Origin: Anaerolineaceae bacterium
GTDB lineage: Bacteria > Chloroflexota > Anaerolineae > Aggregatilineales > Phototrophicaceae
Length of the DNA stretch: 64,000 nt
Assembly: GCA_002699585.1 (NCBI GenBank)
Contig: PABP01000022.1
Coordinates: forward strand, 62,001 to 126,000
Direction of reading: 5' to 3'
Below are positions 25,464 to 34,008 of the stretch, one piece after another (within the stretch, counting starts at the first letter, position 1; every line of letters begins with the position of its first letter). Made by a program: the position numbers and the translations under genes. The notes under the pieces were generated by a model. That model was not told the origin of the DNA, made no database searches, and worked only from the letters and a program-made list of their open reading frames with translations.

Positions 25464-27422
25464 GTGAGTTTCGCGTCAATTGCAGAAAGCCATGCGCCGA
25501 TGAAGGCCTTCCGAGATGTAGGCATACCTGTAGAAAAACTGCTTTCCGAGGTGGGCAGCCTTGTGTGCGTCTTTGATTGCGATGGCCATATCTTGTTCGC
25601 CAATGCACACTGGCTGGATATGCTGAACTATAGCATTGATGATGTCGATGCCATGAATTTTTTCACGCTCGTCTTCGATCTCAACCCGATGTTGCCTTTT
25701 TCTCAGCATATGCAGCGCTTGCAGCAGGGTGAAACCATCGCCTCGCTGCAATTTGCCGTACGCACAGCAGAAGGCTCACTGCGGGTGGTCGAAGGCAGCT
25801 TTATTCCTCACCATGTGGATGGTCATCTAGAATCGGTCACGGGCATCTGGCAGGATGTCACGGGCCATAAAACCCGTGAAGCCGAACTCAACCGGATATT
25901 TGAGCTATCGTTGGATATGCTCGGCATCACCAGTTTTGATGGCGTTTTCGTCAAAGTCAACCCGGCGGTCCATGCCATTCTCGGTTACGATCCAGACGAA
26001 TTCATTGGCCATAACATCAAGGAATTTCTGCACCCGGATGATGTCCAGCGCACCCTCGATGCGGCGCATCAGGCGAACGCAGGGCGTAATATCCTACAAT
26101 TTGAAAATCGCTACCGTCACAAAGAGGGCAGTTACCGCTGGCTCTCCTGGAAATCGACCTCAGTCGTCGATGAGCAGCGGACTTATTTCATCGCTCGTGA
26201 TATCACGCGCCAGAAGCAAATCGAGATGCAGCTTTTGCTGCGCAACCAGGCTATAGAAGCCAGTCCCTCTGGCATTTCCATTGCCGATGCCCGCCTGCCG
26301 GATATGCCCCTTATTTACGTGAATCCAGCTTTTCAGCGTCTAACGGGCTACTCAGCGATTGACGCTATTGGCCGTAACTGCCGTTTTTTGCAGGGTAATG
26401 ACCGTGAACAGGCTGGCGTCGATGAAATCCGACTGGCCATCAAAGAACAGCGCGGATGTACTGTCGTGATCCGCAATTACCGCCGCAATGGGGAGTTGTT
26501 CTACAACGAGTTGCGTATTGCACCCATCTTCAACGTCGAGGGCGAGCTGACCCATTTCGTGGGCATCAGCACCGATGTTACCGAGCGTGTCACGACCTCA
26601 GAGAAAATCCAGCAGCAGACCGAAGCGCTTTTGCAGATGAACCATTCGTTGTCTGTGGCCCGTAAACAAGCTGAAGAAGCCGTCCGCCTCAAGAGCCAGT
26701 TCCTGGCGACTATGTCCCATGAATTACGCACCCCATTGAATGCCATCATCGGCTACACCGATATTCAACTGGCAGGCATGACTGGCGACCTGACGGAGGA
26801 ACAGACTTATTATCAAGATCGCGTTCTGGTCAATGCCAAGCACCTGCTGGAACTAATCAACGATGTGCTGGACATCTCCAAGATTGAGGCTGGGCGCATG
26901 GAGATCCTCAACAAGCCATTTACGATTCAGGATTGGCTAGATGACATCGTCGCCCAGGTAGAGGGCCTTGCGGAACAAAAAGATTTATCTTTCGAGAGCC
27001 ACCTCGATGACCGCATGCCACAGGAAATTATTGGGGACGCGGCCCGCCTGCGTCAGATTGCCATCAATCTGCTGTCCAATGCCATCAAATTCACGGACAC
27101 AGGTTTTGTCCGTGTGCAGATCCATCGGCATGGCCGCGATGCCTGGAAATTGGCTGTTAGCGATAGCGGCGTGGGCATTCCATCCCATATGCAGGAAACA
27201 GTTTTTGAAGAATTTCGTCAGGTGGACGAGTCATCCCGCCGCAAGCAGGGTGGGTCTGGCTTAGGCTTGGCGATTGTGCGTAAACTATGTTTGATGATGG
27301 GTGGTACTATTCGCGTGCAGAGCCAGGTAGGTAAAGGCACAACTTTTACGGTGATTATGCCGCTCGTCACGGATCACAAGTTCATCACCGATCAAACGCT
27401 AAACAGCGGTTTAAAAGAATAG
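25464..27422 (+). CDS. LOV-domain (blue-light) sensor histidine kinase
   Basis: 652 residues: a PAS domain at about 25-130, a second at about 145-255 (with the PAC end RHKEGSYRWLSWKSTSV), and a third at about 265-385 that is a LOV domain. Its GRNCRFLQG motif carries the photoactive Cys306, with YVNPAFQRLTGYS before and NYRRNGELFYNELRIAPIF after, the usual FMN-binding layout. HisKA follows with His419 (MSHELRTPLNAIIGY), then the ATPase boxes N (NLLSNAIKFTDTG), G1 (DSGVGIP) and G2 (GGSGLGLAIV). There is no membrane helix, so it is cytoplasmic. The start is GTG 25464; ATG 25500 is possible. Two receiver-only proteins follow. Light-controlled signalling is inferred from the LOV motif. Confidence 0.93.
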   Translation: MSFASIAESHAPMKAFRDVGIPVEKLLSEVGSLVCVFDCDGHILFANAHWLDMLNYSIDDVDAMNFFTLVFDLNPMLPFSQHMQRLQQGETIASLQFAVRTAEGSLRVVEGSFIPHHVDGHLESVTGIWQDVTGHKTREAELNRIFELSLDMLGITSFDGVFVKVNPAVHAILGYDPDEFIGHNIKEFLHPDDVQRTLDAAHQANAGRNILQFENRYRHKEGSYRWLSWKSTSVVDEQRTYFIARDITRQKQIEMQLLLRNQAIEASPSGISIADARLPDMPLIYVNPAFQRLTGYSAIDAIGRNCRFLQGNDREQAGVDEIRLAIKEQRGCTVVIRNYRRNGELFYNELRIAPIFNVEGELTHFVGISTDVTERVTTSEKIQQQTEALLQMNHSLSVARKQAEEAVRLKSQFLATMSHELRTPLNAIIGYTDIQLAGMTGDLTEEQTYYQDRVLVNAKHLLELINDVLDISKIEAGRMEILNKPFTIQDWLDDIVAQVEGLAEQKDLSFESHLDDRMPQEIIGDAARLRQIAINLLSNAIKFTDTGFVRVQIHRHGRDAWKLAVSDSGVGIPSHMQETVFEEFRQVDESSRRKQGGSGLGLAIVRKLCLMMGGTIRVQSQVGKGTTFTVIMPLVTDHKFITDQTLNSGLKE

Positions 27423-27476
27423 TTTTGGAGTGTTCTTTCAGTTATTCGCCTTTGCAGGACAGATAGGAACGGACTC

Positions 27477-27878
27477 ATGATTAGCCAGGACATGAAGGAT
27501 TGGGTTGTACTCATCGTAGATGACGAACTCGACAACCTGAATGTGGCCCGTAAAGTGCTCAGCTTCAATGGTGCGGAAGTCCATGTGGCTCGTAATGGGG
27601 TTGAGGGCCTGGACAAACTCGCCGAAATCATACCGACCTTTATTTTGCTGGACCTCTCCATGCCAGAGATGGACGGCTGGGAGATGTTGCGCAAGTTGCG
27701 CCAGCGGCCAGATGCCCAGGATATTCCGGTCATTGCGCTAACAGCCCATGCGATGGCTGGCGACCGTGAAAAAGTATTTGATGCGGGCTTTCATGGTTAT
27801 ATTCCCAAGCCCTTCCGCATTGACTCTTTCCTTGATGAGATACACCGATGCCTGAACGAGTTCAACAGCGCGCCGTAA
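27477..27878 (+). CDS. Single-domain response regulator 1
   Basis: 133 residues that are only a receiver domain: the acid pair DD at 15-16, the phospho-acceptor Asp59 in LLDLSMPEMDGW, Thr89 in ALTAHAM and Lys111 in YIPKPF. With no output domain it must act by protein contact or as a phosphate relay, like CheY or Spo0F. It lies 54 bases after the LOV kinase gene, which is the obvious phosphate donor. Confidence 0.93.
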   Translation: MISQDMKDWVVLIVDDELDNLNVARKVLSFNGAEVHVARNGVEGLDKLAEIIPTFILLDLSMPEMDGWEMLRKLRQRPDAQDIPVIALTAHAMAGDREKVFDAGFHGYIPKPFRIDSFLDEIHRCLNEFNSAP

Positions 27879-27951
27879 GGATCGCTTGCTTTCCAAGCGT
27901 ATGATTGCGTGCTGCGTAAGGATACCTTCGTCCATAGCGAGATAGATTTCT

Positions 27952-28347
27952 ATGTCACTTGATAAAAAAGAATGGCACGTATTGCTGGTAGAAGATGAAT
28001 TTGATAGCCTGCAAATGATCTCCAAGATCATGATGCATCATGGCGTGGACCTGCGGGTCGCTCGTGATGGTCAGGAATGTTTGGCTGTTCTCGATACCTA
28101 TACGCCGACGCTGGTCGTGATGGACCTGGCCTTGCCTGTGATGGATGGCTGGGAAACGCTGACTGCTCTCCGTGCCCACGAAGAATGGTCACAAATCCCT
28201 GTTGTGGCCATCACGGCTTATCATTCTGTCAGCGTCGAAGCCGATGCCTACGAAGCGGGTTTTGATGGTTACATGCCCAAGCCCATTGATACCAATCGTT
28301 TCATGGATCAGCTTGCGTCGGTGATTATGCAACATGACGAGTCCTAG
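27952..28347 (+). CDS. Single-domain response regulator 2
   Basis: 131 residues, a receiver domain with ED at 14-15, Asp58 in VMDLALPVMDGW, Thr88 in AITAYHS and Lys110 in YMPKPID. It is similar to, but not a copy of, regulator 1, with many differences over the whole length. It follows regulator 1 by 73 bases in the same direction, so the three genes probably form one signalling unit with a branched output or a phosphate sink. Confidence 0.93.
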   Translation: MSLDKKEWHVLLVEDEFDSLQMISKIMMHHGVDLRVARDGQECLAVLDTYTPTLVVMDLALPVMDGWETLTALRAHEEWSQIPVVAITAYHSVSVEADAYEAGFDGYMPKPIDTNRFMDQLASVIMQHDES

Positions 28348-28410
28348 GGTGTTTCATGTTAAGATAGCACTCTCTTGCGATACATAGCCATCCCAATAGG
28401 AGCTAAAGGC

Positions 28411-28890
28411 ATGTCAGACGAAGTACAAGCCCCACGCGGACTTTATTTTGAAGAGTTTGAAGTCGGTGCAAAGATGCGCACCCGTGGGCGCACCATCACA
28501 GAAGCTGACTTGGTGCAATTTGCTGCCCTCACGGGTGATTTTAACCCCATGCATACTGACGCCGAATACTGCAAAACCTCGTTTATGGGCCAGCGCGTCG
28601 CTCACGGTATGCTGACGATTAGCTATGCCGTCGGTCAAGCTTACCAGCTCGGTATCCTGGAGCGCACCGTTCTCGGTTTCCGTGGCCTGGAGATGAAATT
28701 TAGCGCGCCGGTATTCATTGGCGACACGATCCACGTAGACATCGAAGTGACCAATACCAAAGCCGCCCGTCGTCTCGGTGGTGGGGTCGTGGAGCTTAGT
28801 ATTCGCATAATCAAGCAAGATGGGGCAGTCGTCCAGAAGGGCACCCTCACCCTGCTGATGGCCTCCAAGCCAGAAGAAGAAACCGCCTAA
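28411..28890 (+). CDS. MaoC-like hotdog-fold hydratase
   Basis: 159 residues of a single hotdog domain with the R-hydratase signature GDFNPMHTDAEYCKTS (Asp and His of the catalytic pair, about residues 45-60), then GQRVAHGMLTISYAVG. Members hydrate enoyl-CoA or related thioesters. ATG 28411 has AGGAG 8 bases upstream; an upstream in-frame ATG at 28375 has none. It stands alone between the second response regulator and a palindromic repeat, so its pathway cannot be deduced from neighbours. Confidence 0.88.
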   Translation: MSDEVQAPRGLYFEEFEVGAKMRTRGRTITEADLVQFAALTGDFNPMHTDAEYCKTSFMGQRVAHGMLTISYAVGQAYQLGILERTVLGFRGLEMKFSAPVFIGDTIHVDIEVTNTKAARRLGGGVVELSIRIIKQDGAVVQKGTLTLLMASKPEEETA

Positions 28891-28921
28891 GGATCACCCT
28901 GGTAACAGGTTATAATGGGCC

Positions 28922-28945
28922 GTAGGGGCACGACATGTCGTGCCC
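28922..28945. repeat. GTAGGG palindromic repeat, copy B
   Basis: GTAG followed by GGGCACGACATGTCGTGCCC, a perfect 20-bp palindrome (28926-28945). It lies between the convergent MaoC and histone-deacetylase-family genes and closely matches copy C at 29950. Confidence 0.7.
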
Positions 28946-28964
28946 TTCAACGCATACTATCGCG

Positions 28965-29918
28965 CTATGCCATCACTGAACAAAACGACTTCGCAATCCG
29001 TATCGTCTCAAAGTGAATATCGACCACATCATCGACATTTTGCGCATAACCGCCACCCATTGTCACGGCTACTGGGATGTCTTCGTTGCGCAGCATGCTC
29101 AGCACCAACCGATCCCGTTTAGCCAGCCCCGCCTTGCTTAAAGCGAGCTTGCCTAGCTTGTCATCCACAAACGGGTCCGCTCCTGATTGGTAAATCGCCA
29201 GATCAGGGTCAAATACGCTCAGCACACGTTCGAGTGCCGTTTCCAGTGTGCTTAGATAATCCGCGTCACCTGTGCCCTCTACCAGCCCAATGTCCAGATC
29301 GCCGTTGATCTTCCTGAATGGGAAGTTCCTTTCCCCATGCAGCGAGAACGTGAATATCGTTGGGTCATCGCGGCAGACATCCGCTGTGCCATTCCCCTGA
29401 TGCACATCACAATCGATCACCAGTACTTTTTCGACAAGGCCCCGGTGTTGCAGTGCTCGCGCGGCAATCGCTGCATCGCAAAACACGGAAAATCCCGCGC
29501 CGAAGTCACGCCCCGCGTGGTGCGTGCCCCCTGCGAGATTCGCTGACGTGCCCTCGGTCAAGGCGCTTATGGCTGCTCGTATCGTTGCGCCCGATGACCG
29601 CCGTGACCGTTCGACCATTTCCAGCGTCCAGGGGAAGCCAATGCGCACTTCTTCTTTGCGGCTGAGCGTACCCGTCATCAGCTTATGTAGATACTCCGGC
29701 GTGTGGCAGCGCAGAATATCCTCGTCAGTGGCGGCCTCCGGCACAATCAGATCATCTGGCTCCATCACGCCGCTGCTGATGAGTCGTTCTCGCAGTAGCT
29801 TGTACTTCACCATCGGGAAGCGGTGGCCGGGCGGCAAGGGCAGCACAAAAATATCAGTGTAGTACGCTTTCATATCTTTCGCATAGTCAATCAGTGAATG
29901 TGGTTTAAGTATTGTCAT
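28965..29918 (-). CDS. Histone deacetylase family (AcuC/HDAC11-like) zinc hydrolase
   Basis: 317 residues (302 if it starts at the second ATG, 29873, where the conserved domain begins at YYTDIFVLPLPPGHRFP). The arginase-deacetylase fold shows the tandem histidines in GGTHHAGRDFGAGFSVFCD, zinc ligands in VIDCDVHQGNGT and SGADPFVDDKLG, and the glycine motif GGGYAQN. Bacterial members remove acetyl groups from proteins (acetoin utilisation AcuC), polyamines or small amides; the substrate cannot be assigned. It is flanked on both sides by near-identical palindromic repeats. Confidence 0.9.
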   Translation of the reverse strand: MTILKPHSLIDYAKDMKAYYTDIFVLPLPPGHRFPMVKYKLLRERLISSGVMEPDDLIVPEAATDEDILRCHTPEYLHKLMTGTLSRKEEVRIGFPWTLEMVERSRRSSGATIRAAISALTEGTSANLAGGTHHAGRDFGAGFSVFCDAAIAARALQHRGLVEKVLVIDCDVHQGNGTADVCRDDPTIFTFSLHGERNFPFRKINGDLDIGLVEGTGDADYLSTLETALERVLSVFDPDLAIYQSGADPFVDDKLGKLALSKAGLAKRDRLVLSMLRNEDIPVAVTMGGGYAQNVDDVVDIHFETIRIAKSFCSVMA

Positions 29919-29949
29919 CTGCCGGATAGATTGTTAGAGAACGCACACT

Positions 29950-29973
29950 GTAGGGGCACAACATGTCGTGCCC
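29950..29973. repeat. GTAGGG palindromic repeat, copy C
   Basis: GTAG followed by GGGCACAACATGTCGTGCCC, the same as copy B except for one base, which makes the palindrome imperfect. It is in the same orientation as copy B, with the HDAC-family gene lying between the two. Confidence 0.7.
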
Positions 29974-29996
29974 AAGTTATAGCTTACTCGTGGCAA

Positions 29997-31478
29997 TCAA
30001 ACTCCATCTTCCAAAATCATCTCGGCAGCGACCTTGCCCGATAATGTCACCATCGGGACGCCGCCGCCAGGGTGGGTTGTTCCGCCAGCGAAGTACAGCC
30101 GTTTAATGTGCTGACTGCGATTATGCGGTCGCAAAAAGGCCGTGAACTTCTTGTTTGCTGATGGGCCATACAGTGCCCCGCGCCACGCCCCGGACATATC
30201 CTGTAAATCAAGCGGTGTCAAAATATGCTCGCTGATAATCTGCTCCCGAACATCAAAACCACGTTCAGCCAACACCTGCAAAATGCGATCCCGATAAGTG
30301 GCTTTTTCTTGTTCCCAGTCGATGCCATCGGATAGGGCCGGCGCATTCACCAGCACGAACCAGTTTTCCATGCCGTCTGGCGCATGCTGCACGTCCGTCT
30401 TTGAGGTGATCGCTACATAAATTGTGGGGTCCTCTGCGTGAATTTGCCGTTTGAAGATAGCCTCAAATTCAGCCCGGTAATCGTCGCTGAAGAAGATATT
30501 ATGGTGCGCCAGTTCGGGATGTTGCTTGTTGATGCCTAACATCAGCACAAACCCGGAGCAGGACGGTTCGTAATTGCTCAGTCGGGCAAGCTGCTGACGA
30601 TCAATGATGCCCGGTTCGACCAGATGGTTGTAGGTGGTCGTCACATCAGCATTAGCGATCACCGCTCGCGCCGCGACTTCTTGGCCATCTTGCAGCCTGA
30701 CGCCCATCGCCTGCCCATCCTCGACCCTGATCTTCTCAATAGGCGCGTTGCACGCGATGACCACGCCTAATTCCTCAGCCAATCGGCGCATGGCCTCAGC
30801 AATCTGGTAGATGCCCCCCTGTGGGTACCATACCCCGCCCGTTAGCTCCACATGCGCAATGACGTTGAGCGTCGCCGGGGCCTGATATGGACTACCGCCC
30901 ACATAGGTCGCAAAACGGCCTAGCAATTGCCGCAAATAGGGCGATCTAACATGGTTGTTGATCGCCTGCTGCATCGTCCGCAGCGGATCAGCATGCAGCC
31001 ATTCACCCATAGAAACGCGCAAAAAACTTGCTGGGGTGGGCGGCTTGTCATAGATGAATACCGGCCCCGTCACGCGATGGATACGCGCCGCATAAGCCAG
31101 GTAGCTCAAATAGCCCTCGACATCGCGCGGCTCAATGGCCTCAATCGCGTTGGCCATCTGGCTCAAATCACTGACTACATCCAGTTGTGTGCCATCGGCG
31201 TAAAAATAGCGCGTCAGCGGGTCCAGTGGCAGCAGCGTCAGATAGTCATCCAGTTGACGACCTGCCGCCGCGAACAAGTCCTCGAATACGTGGCGCATGG
31301 TGATAACCGAGGGGCCCGTATCCCAACGAAAGCCATCGGCCTCGTATTGGCTCATCTTCCCGCCGACCTGGGCGTTTTTCTCGTAGATATGCACATCGTA
31401 GCCAGCCACTCGCAGCCGGATCGCAGCCGCCAGCCCGCCGATGCCTGCGCCAATGATGACAATTGGAGCCTCAGCCAT
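29997..31478 (-). CDS. CrtI/CrtD-family carotenoid oxidoreductase
   Basis: 493 residues of an FAD-dependent carotenoid desaturase-type enzyme. The dinucleotide fold is VIIGAGIGGLAAAIRLRVAGYDVHIYEKN, given here as two parts: VIIGAGIGGLAAAIRL and DVHIYEKN. RWDTGPSVITM follows, and the C-terminal FAD block is RLYFAGGTTHPGGGVPMV. It is one of three CrtI-family paralogues in the island and is the last gene of the CruF-containing operon, so a modification of the hydroxylated end (desaturation or oxidation) is more likely than phytoene desaturation. ATG 31478 has GGGGAG 8 bases upstream and overlaps the glycosyltransferase gene by 8 bases. Confidence 0.85.
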   Translation of the reverse strand: MAEAPIVIIGAGIGGLAAAIRLRVAGYDVHIYEKNAQVGGKMSQYEADGFRWDTGPSVITMRHVFEDLFAAAGRQLDDYLTLLPLDPLTRYFYADGTQLDVVSDLSQMANAIEAIEPRDVEGYLSYLAYAARIHRVTGPVFIYDKPPTPASFLRVSMGEWLHADPLRTMQQAINNHVRSPYLRQLLGRFATYVGGSPYQAPATLNVIAHVELTGGVWYPQGGIYQIAEAMRRLAEELGVVIACNAPIEKIRVEDGQAMGVRLQDGQEVAARAVIANADVTTTYNHLVEPGIIDRQQLARLSNYEPSCSGFVLMLGINKQHPELAHHNIFFSDDYRAEFEAIFKRQIHAEDPTIYVAITSKTDVQHAPDGMENWFVLVNAPALSDGIDWEQEKATYRDRILQVLAERGFDVREQIISEHILTPLDLQDMSGAWRGALYGPSANKKFTAFLRPHNRSQHIKRLYFAGGTTHPGGGVPMVTLSGKVAAEMILEDGV

Positions 31479-32595
31479 GATGTGCGCTCCCCGTTTGCTG
31501 TTGAATAACGCGGCCTTTCCAGCGTGGACCGCCGCTGACATGCCACCGTAATGCCTGTACGCTGATGCGCGTCATTAGTAGCACGGAAACGGGCATGAGC
31601 AAGCTATCTCTGATCCGCTGATGGGTCGCCGCCGCCGAAAGCGCCCGAATGCCGAATGCCAATCCAATTGCCAGCAGACCGTATAAACGTAAGTTGGCAT
31701 CAAACAGCCACACATAGGGCAGTAAAAACACAGCCCAATGGAAGATCGTCGCTAATACCAACGCCACAGCGCTCCCATACCCCGCCAGGATATTCTTGGC
31801 GAAGCCATCGCGCACAGCAGGCCAGCTATCGTACATTCGGCATGTCACCAGCCCGTTGCCATCGGCCATGCGCAGTCGCAGACCCGCTTGCTTAACCAAT
31901 CGTGCCTGACTGACATCATCCAGCACGTTGTTGGCGACCGCCTCGTGTCCACCGATTTTGTCGTATGCTGACCGTCGCCAAAGCATACATTGGCCATTCG
32001 CCGCCCCGAAAATGGCCAGCGGTGCATAGTGCGTCATCACAATCGGCAGATAGCCCATAATGACCATCGCAATGAGTGGCACAGTTAGCCGCTCGCCCCA
32101 TGTGACCGTCTGCTGCGTTGGCCACACCGACAGCAAATCGGCCTCCGTTTGCTGCATCATGCCCATGACCGCCGCCAATCCCTGCGGCTGCCAATGAACG
32201 TCTGAATCTGTGAAGAGCAAAAAATCGCCCTCAGCCTGCTGTGCCAATTGATGACAAGCCCAGCTTTTGCCCATCCAGCCTGCGGGTAAATCGGACCCTT
32301 TGATGATCGTCAGACGCGCATCGCCTTTAGCGGCCTTTTGCGCTATATCGGCTGTCCCATCCTCAGAATGGTCATCGAGTAGGGTCACGCTGTAGTTGGG
32401 GTAGGTCTGTTGGAGCAGGGCACTGATTGTTTGGCTGATAATCGCTGCTTCGTTGCGAGCTGGAACGAGCACATGGACGTGTGGCGTCTTTGCGGTCATT
32501 TCAGGCTGTAGCCGCTTGAATAGCAGCACATTGCTGATCGTTGTCAGCGCGATGATGCACAGCGCGACCAGGACGAATACAACGAAAGCCATCAT
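31471..32595 (-). CDS. Membrane glycosyltransferase family 2 (CruG-like)
   Basis: 374 residues. A membrane helix at about 3-25 is followed by a GT-A domain: VHVLVPARNEAAIISQTISAL, LLDDHSEDGT, LLFTDSDVHW (DXD-type metal site) and, near 230, NNVLDDVSQARLVKQAG. Then come about three C-terminal membrane helices and LRWHVSGGPRWKGR, a motif usual for carotenoid and hopanoid glycosyltransferases. The position in an operon with CruF fits CruG, the 2'-O-glycosyltransferase of the myxol pathway. It overlaps the acyltransferase gene by 4 bases (ATGA) and the CrtI-like gene by 8. Confidence 0.85.
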   Translation of the reverse strand: MMAFVVFVLVALCIIALTTISNVLLFKRLQPEMTAKTPHVHVLVPARNEAAIISQTISALLQQTYPNYSVTLLDDHSEDGTADIAQKAAKGDARLTIIKGSDLPAGWMGKSWACHQLAQQAEGDFLLFTDSDVHWQPQGLAAVMGMMQQTEADLLSVWPTQQTVTWGERLTVPLIAMVIMGYLPIVMTHYAPLAIFGAANGQCMLWRRSAYDKIGGHEAVANNVLDDVSQARLVKQAGLRLRMADGNGLVTCRMYDSWPAVRDGFAKNILAGYGSAVALVLATIFHWAVFLLPYVWLFDANLRLYGLLAIGLAFGIRALSAAATHQRIRDSLLMPVSVLLMTRISVQALRWHVSGGPRWKGRVIQQQTGSAHHG

Positions 32596-33209
32596 GCCGC
32601 TGCGGTCCGTTCTTTAGGCAGGAAGGGTAGCCAGCGTTTGATGGTCGGTAGCCGATTCAGCCCCTGCCGATGCCGAAATAGCACAATGGCGAAGTTCCCC
32701 AGCCAGATCGCTAAAAACGGCAGATTGTCAGGCCGTGTCAGCAGCAAATAGAGCAGGGCATATAGCATGACCATGACCACAACCCAATTGCTTTCTTTCA
32801 GCGACCGGAACCAGTAAACAAGCATCAGGCCCATCACAATCGGCATCTCGAAAATCGTCAGCCCGATCCATGTGCCGAACGTAACCGCCACCGCTTTGCC
32901 GCCATTGAAGCCTAAAAACAGGCTGAAAGCATGTCCGGCGATGGCCGCCAACGCAATCGGCACAATGCCCATATCGCGGATGCCCACAATCCAATAGGCA
33001 ATGCCCACCGGGAACAGGCCCTTGGCCCCATCCAGGCACACCGCCACAATCAGCCACAACTTGCTGCCACTCGCCCGGTAGACGTTGGTCGCGCCGGGGT
33101 TGCCATCACCATAGTCGCGTATATCCACGCCAAAGAACCATTTGCCCAGCAAGACCGAATAGGGCACGCTGGCGATGAGATACGTTGCGACGGTCCATAG
33201 AGCGATCAT
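32592..33209 (-). CDS. PlsY-family acyltransferase
   Basis: 205 residues with about five membrane helices. PlsY motifs are clear: GDGNPGATNVYRASG (motif 1), KGLFPV, and AGHAFSLFLGFNGGKAVAVTFG (motif 2/3). The canonical enzyme transfers acyl from acyl-phosphate to glycerol 3-phosphate. This copy sits inside a carotenoid operon, between cruF and a carotenoid glycosyltransferase, overlapping the latter by 4 bases. It may therefore acylate the carotenoid sugar, the step done by CruD in green phototrophs, or it may simply be the cell's phospholipid enzyme. The choice cannot be made from this window. Confidence 0.88.
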   Translation of the reverse strand: MIALWTVATYLIASVPYSVLLGKWFFGVDIRDYGDGNPGATNVYRASGSKLWLIVAVCLDGAKGLFPVGIAYWIVGIRDMGIVPIALAAIAGHAFSLFLGFNGGKAVAVTFGTWIGLTIFEMPIVMGLMLVYWFRSLKESNWVVVMVMLYALLYLLLTRPDNLPFLAIWLGNFAIVLFRHRQGLNRLPTIKRWLPFLPKERTAAA

Positions 33210-33219
33210 GGCATGGCCT

Positions 33220-33999
33220 TCATCGCTGTCGCCAATAAGCGATCAGCATGATGCCACCCATCGCCACGCTGCCGACCACTGCCGGACCAATCTGCCCCCA
33301 GAACACGCCCAGGCCGACAGTCTGCAAAAACCAAACCAGCCCATAGACCGCTGCCAGCGGCATCGTCGGTAGTTCGCTTGGCCGCGCGATGACTGTAATC
33401 ACGGCGCTGACGAGCAGCCAGCCGCCGTAATTCACCAACGGAATGCCGAAATAGGCTCCCGGCTGGTCCCATATCCAGAAGCCCCAACCGTCCATCTGTG
33501 GATCAAGGAACAGATCCCAGGCGGTTAGGGCCACCGCACTGACTCCGACGAAAGCAGCTTTTTTAGCGAGCGTGTCTTGTCTGCCAACGATCAATTGCGC
33601 CATCACCCAGGCTGAGGGTAGCAGCATAAACCATGCCACCGGGATCAACAGCGGAACGCCGCCAATTTGCGGTTGCAGCGCATCCGTATAGTGATAATTG
33701 CCAAAGGGGATGCCCGTCTGATGCCCCATGAACTCGGCTGCCCAGCCAATCCCGCTAACGATGGCGAAGGTCACGAGTGTTTTGGACCATCCCCAGGCGG
33801 CTTGTACGGCCACAGCGACAGCGACTGCCTGCACAATAGCTGCCATCGTCACCCAACCGGGAATAATGGCATCGCCAGCGACCCAGCGGGCAATCGGCAG
33901 CGCAATCATCACTAAGGCCCATAAAGCAATCAGCCCATACTGAACGCGATTTTCGTGCAGTTGGGCTGGTTGACGTAAAAAACGTGCGAATACAGTCAT
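33220..33999 (-). CDS. cruF: Carotenoid 1',2'-hydratase CruF
   Basis: Adds water to the psi end group of gamma-carotene or lycopene derivatives. 259 residues with about seven membrane helices. The family (DUF422) blocks are AEFMGHQTGIPFGNYHYTD (about 88-106), GGVPLLIPVAWFMLLPSAWV, and AWDLFLDPQMDGWGFW (about 161-176), followed by YFGIPLVNYGGWLLVS. It lies 9 bases after the tocopherol-cyclase-like gene and 10 bases before the PlsY-like gene, so it is in the middle of the operon. Confidence 0.92.
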   Translation of the reverse strand: MTVFARFLRQPAQLHENRVQYGLIALWALVMIALPIARWVAGDAIIPGWVTMAAIVQAVAVAVAVQAAWGWSKTLVTFAIVSGIGWAAEFMGHQTGIPFGNYHYTDALQPQIGGVPLLIPVAWFMLLPSAWVMAQLIVGRQDTLAKKAAFVGVSAVALTAWDLFLDPQMDGWGFWIWDQPGAYFGIPLVNYGGWLLVSAVITVIARPSELPTMPLAAVYGLVWFLQTVGLGVFWGQIGPAVVGSVAMGGIMLIAYWRQR

Positions 34000-34008
34000 G
34001 TGCAGGGG

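Noticed and set aside
28922-29973. Composite transposon carrying the HDAC gene
   Set aside because: The flanking repeats are only 24 bases, there is no transposase and no target-site duplication is visible; kept as a REP-like repeat instead.
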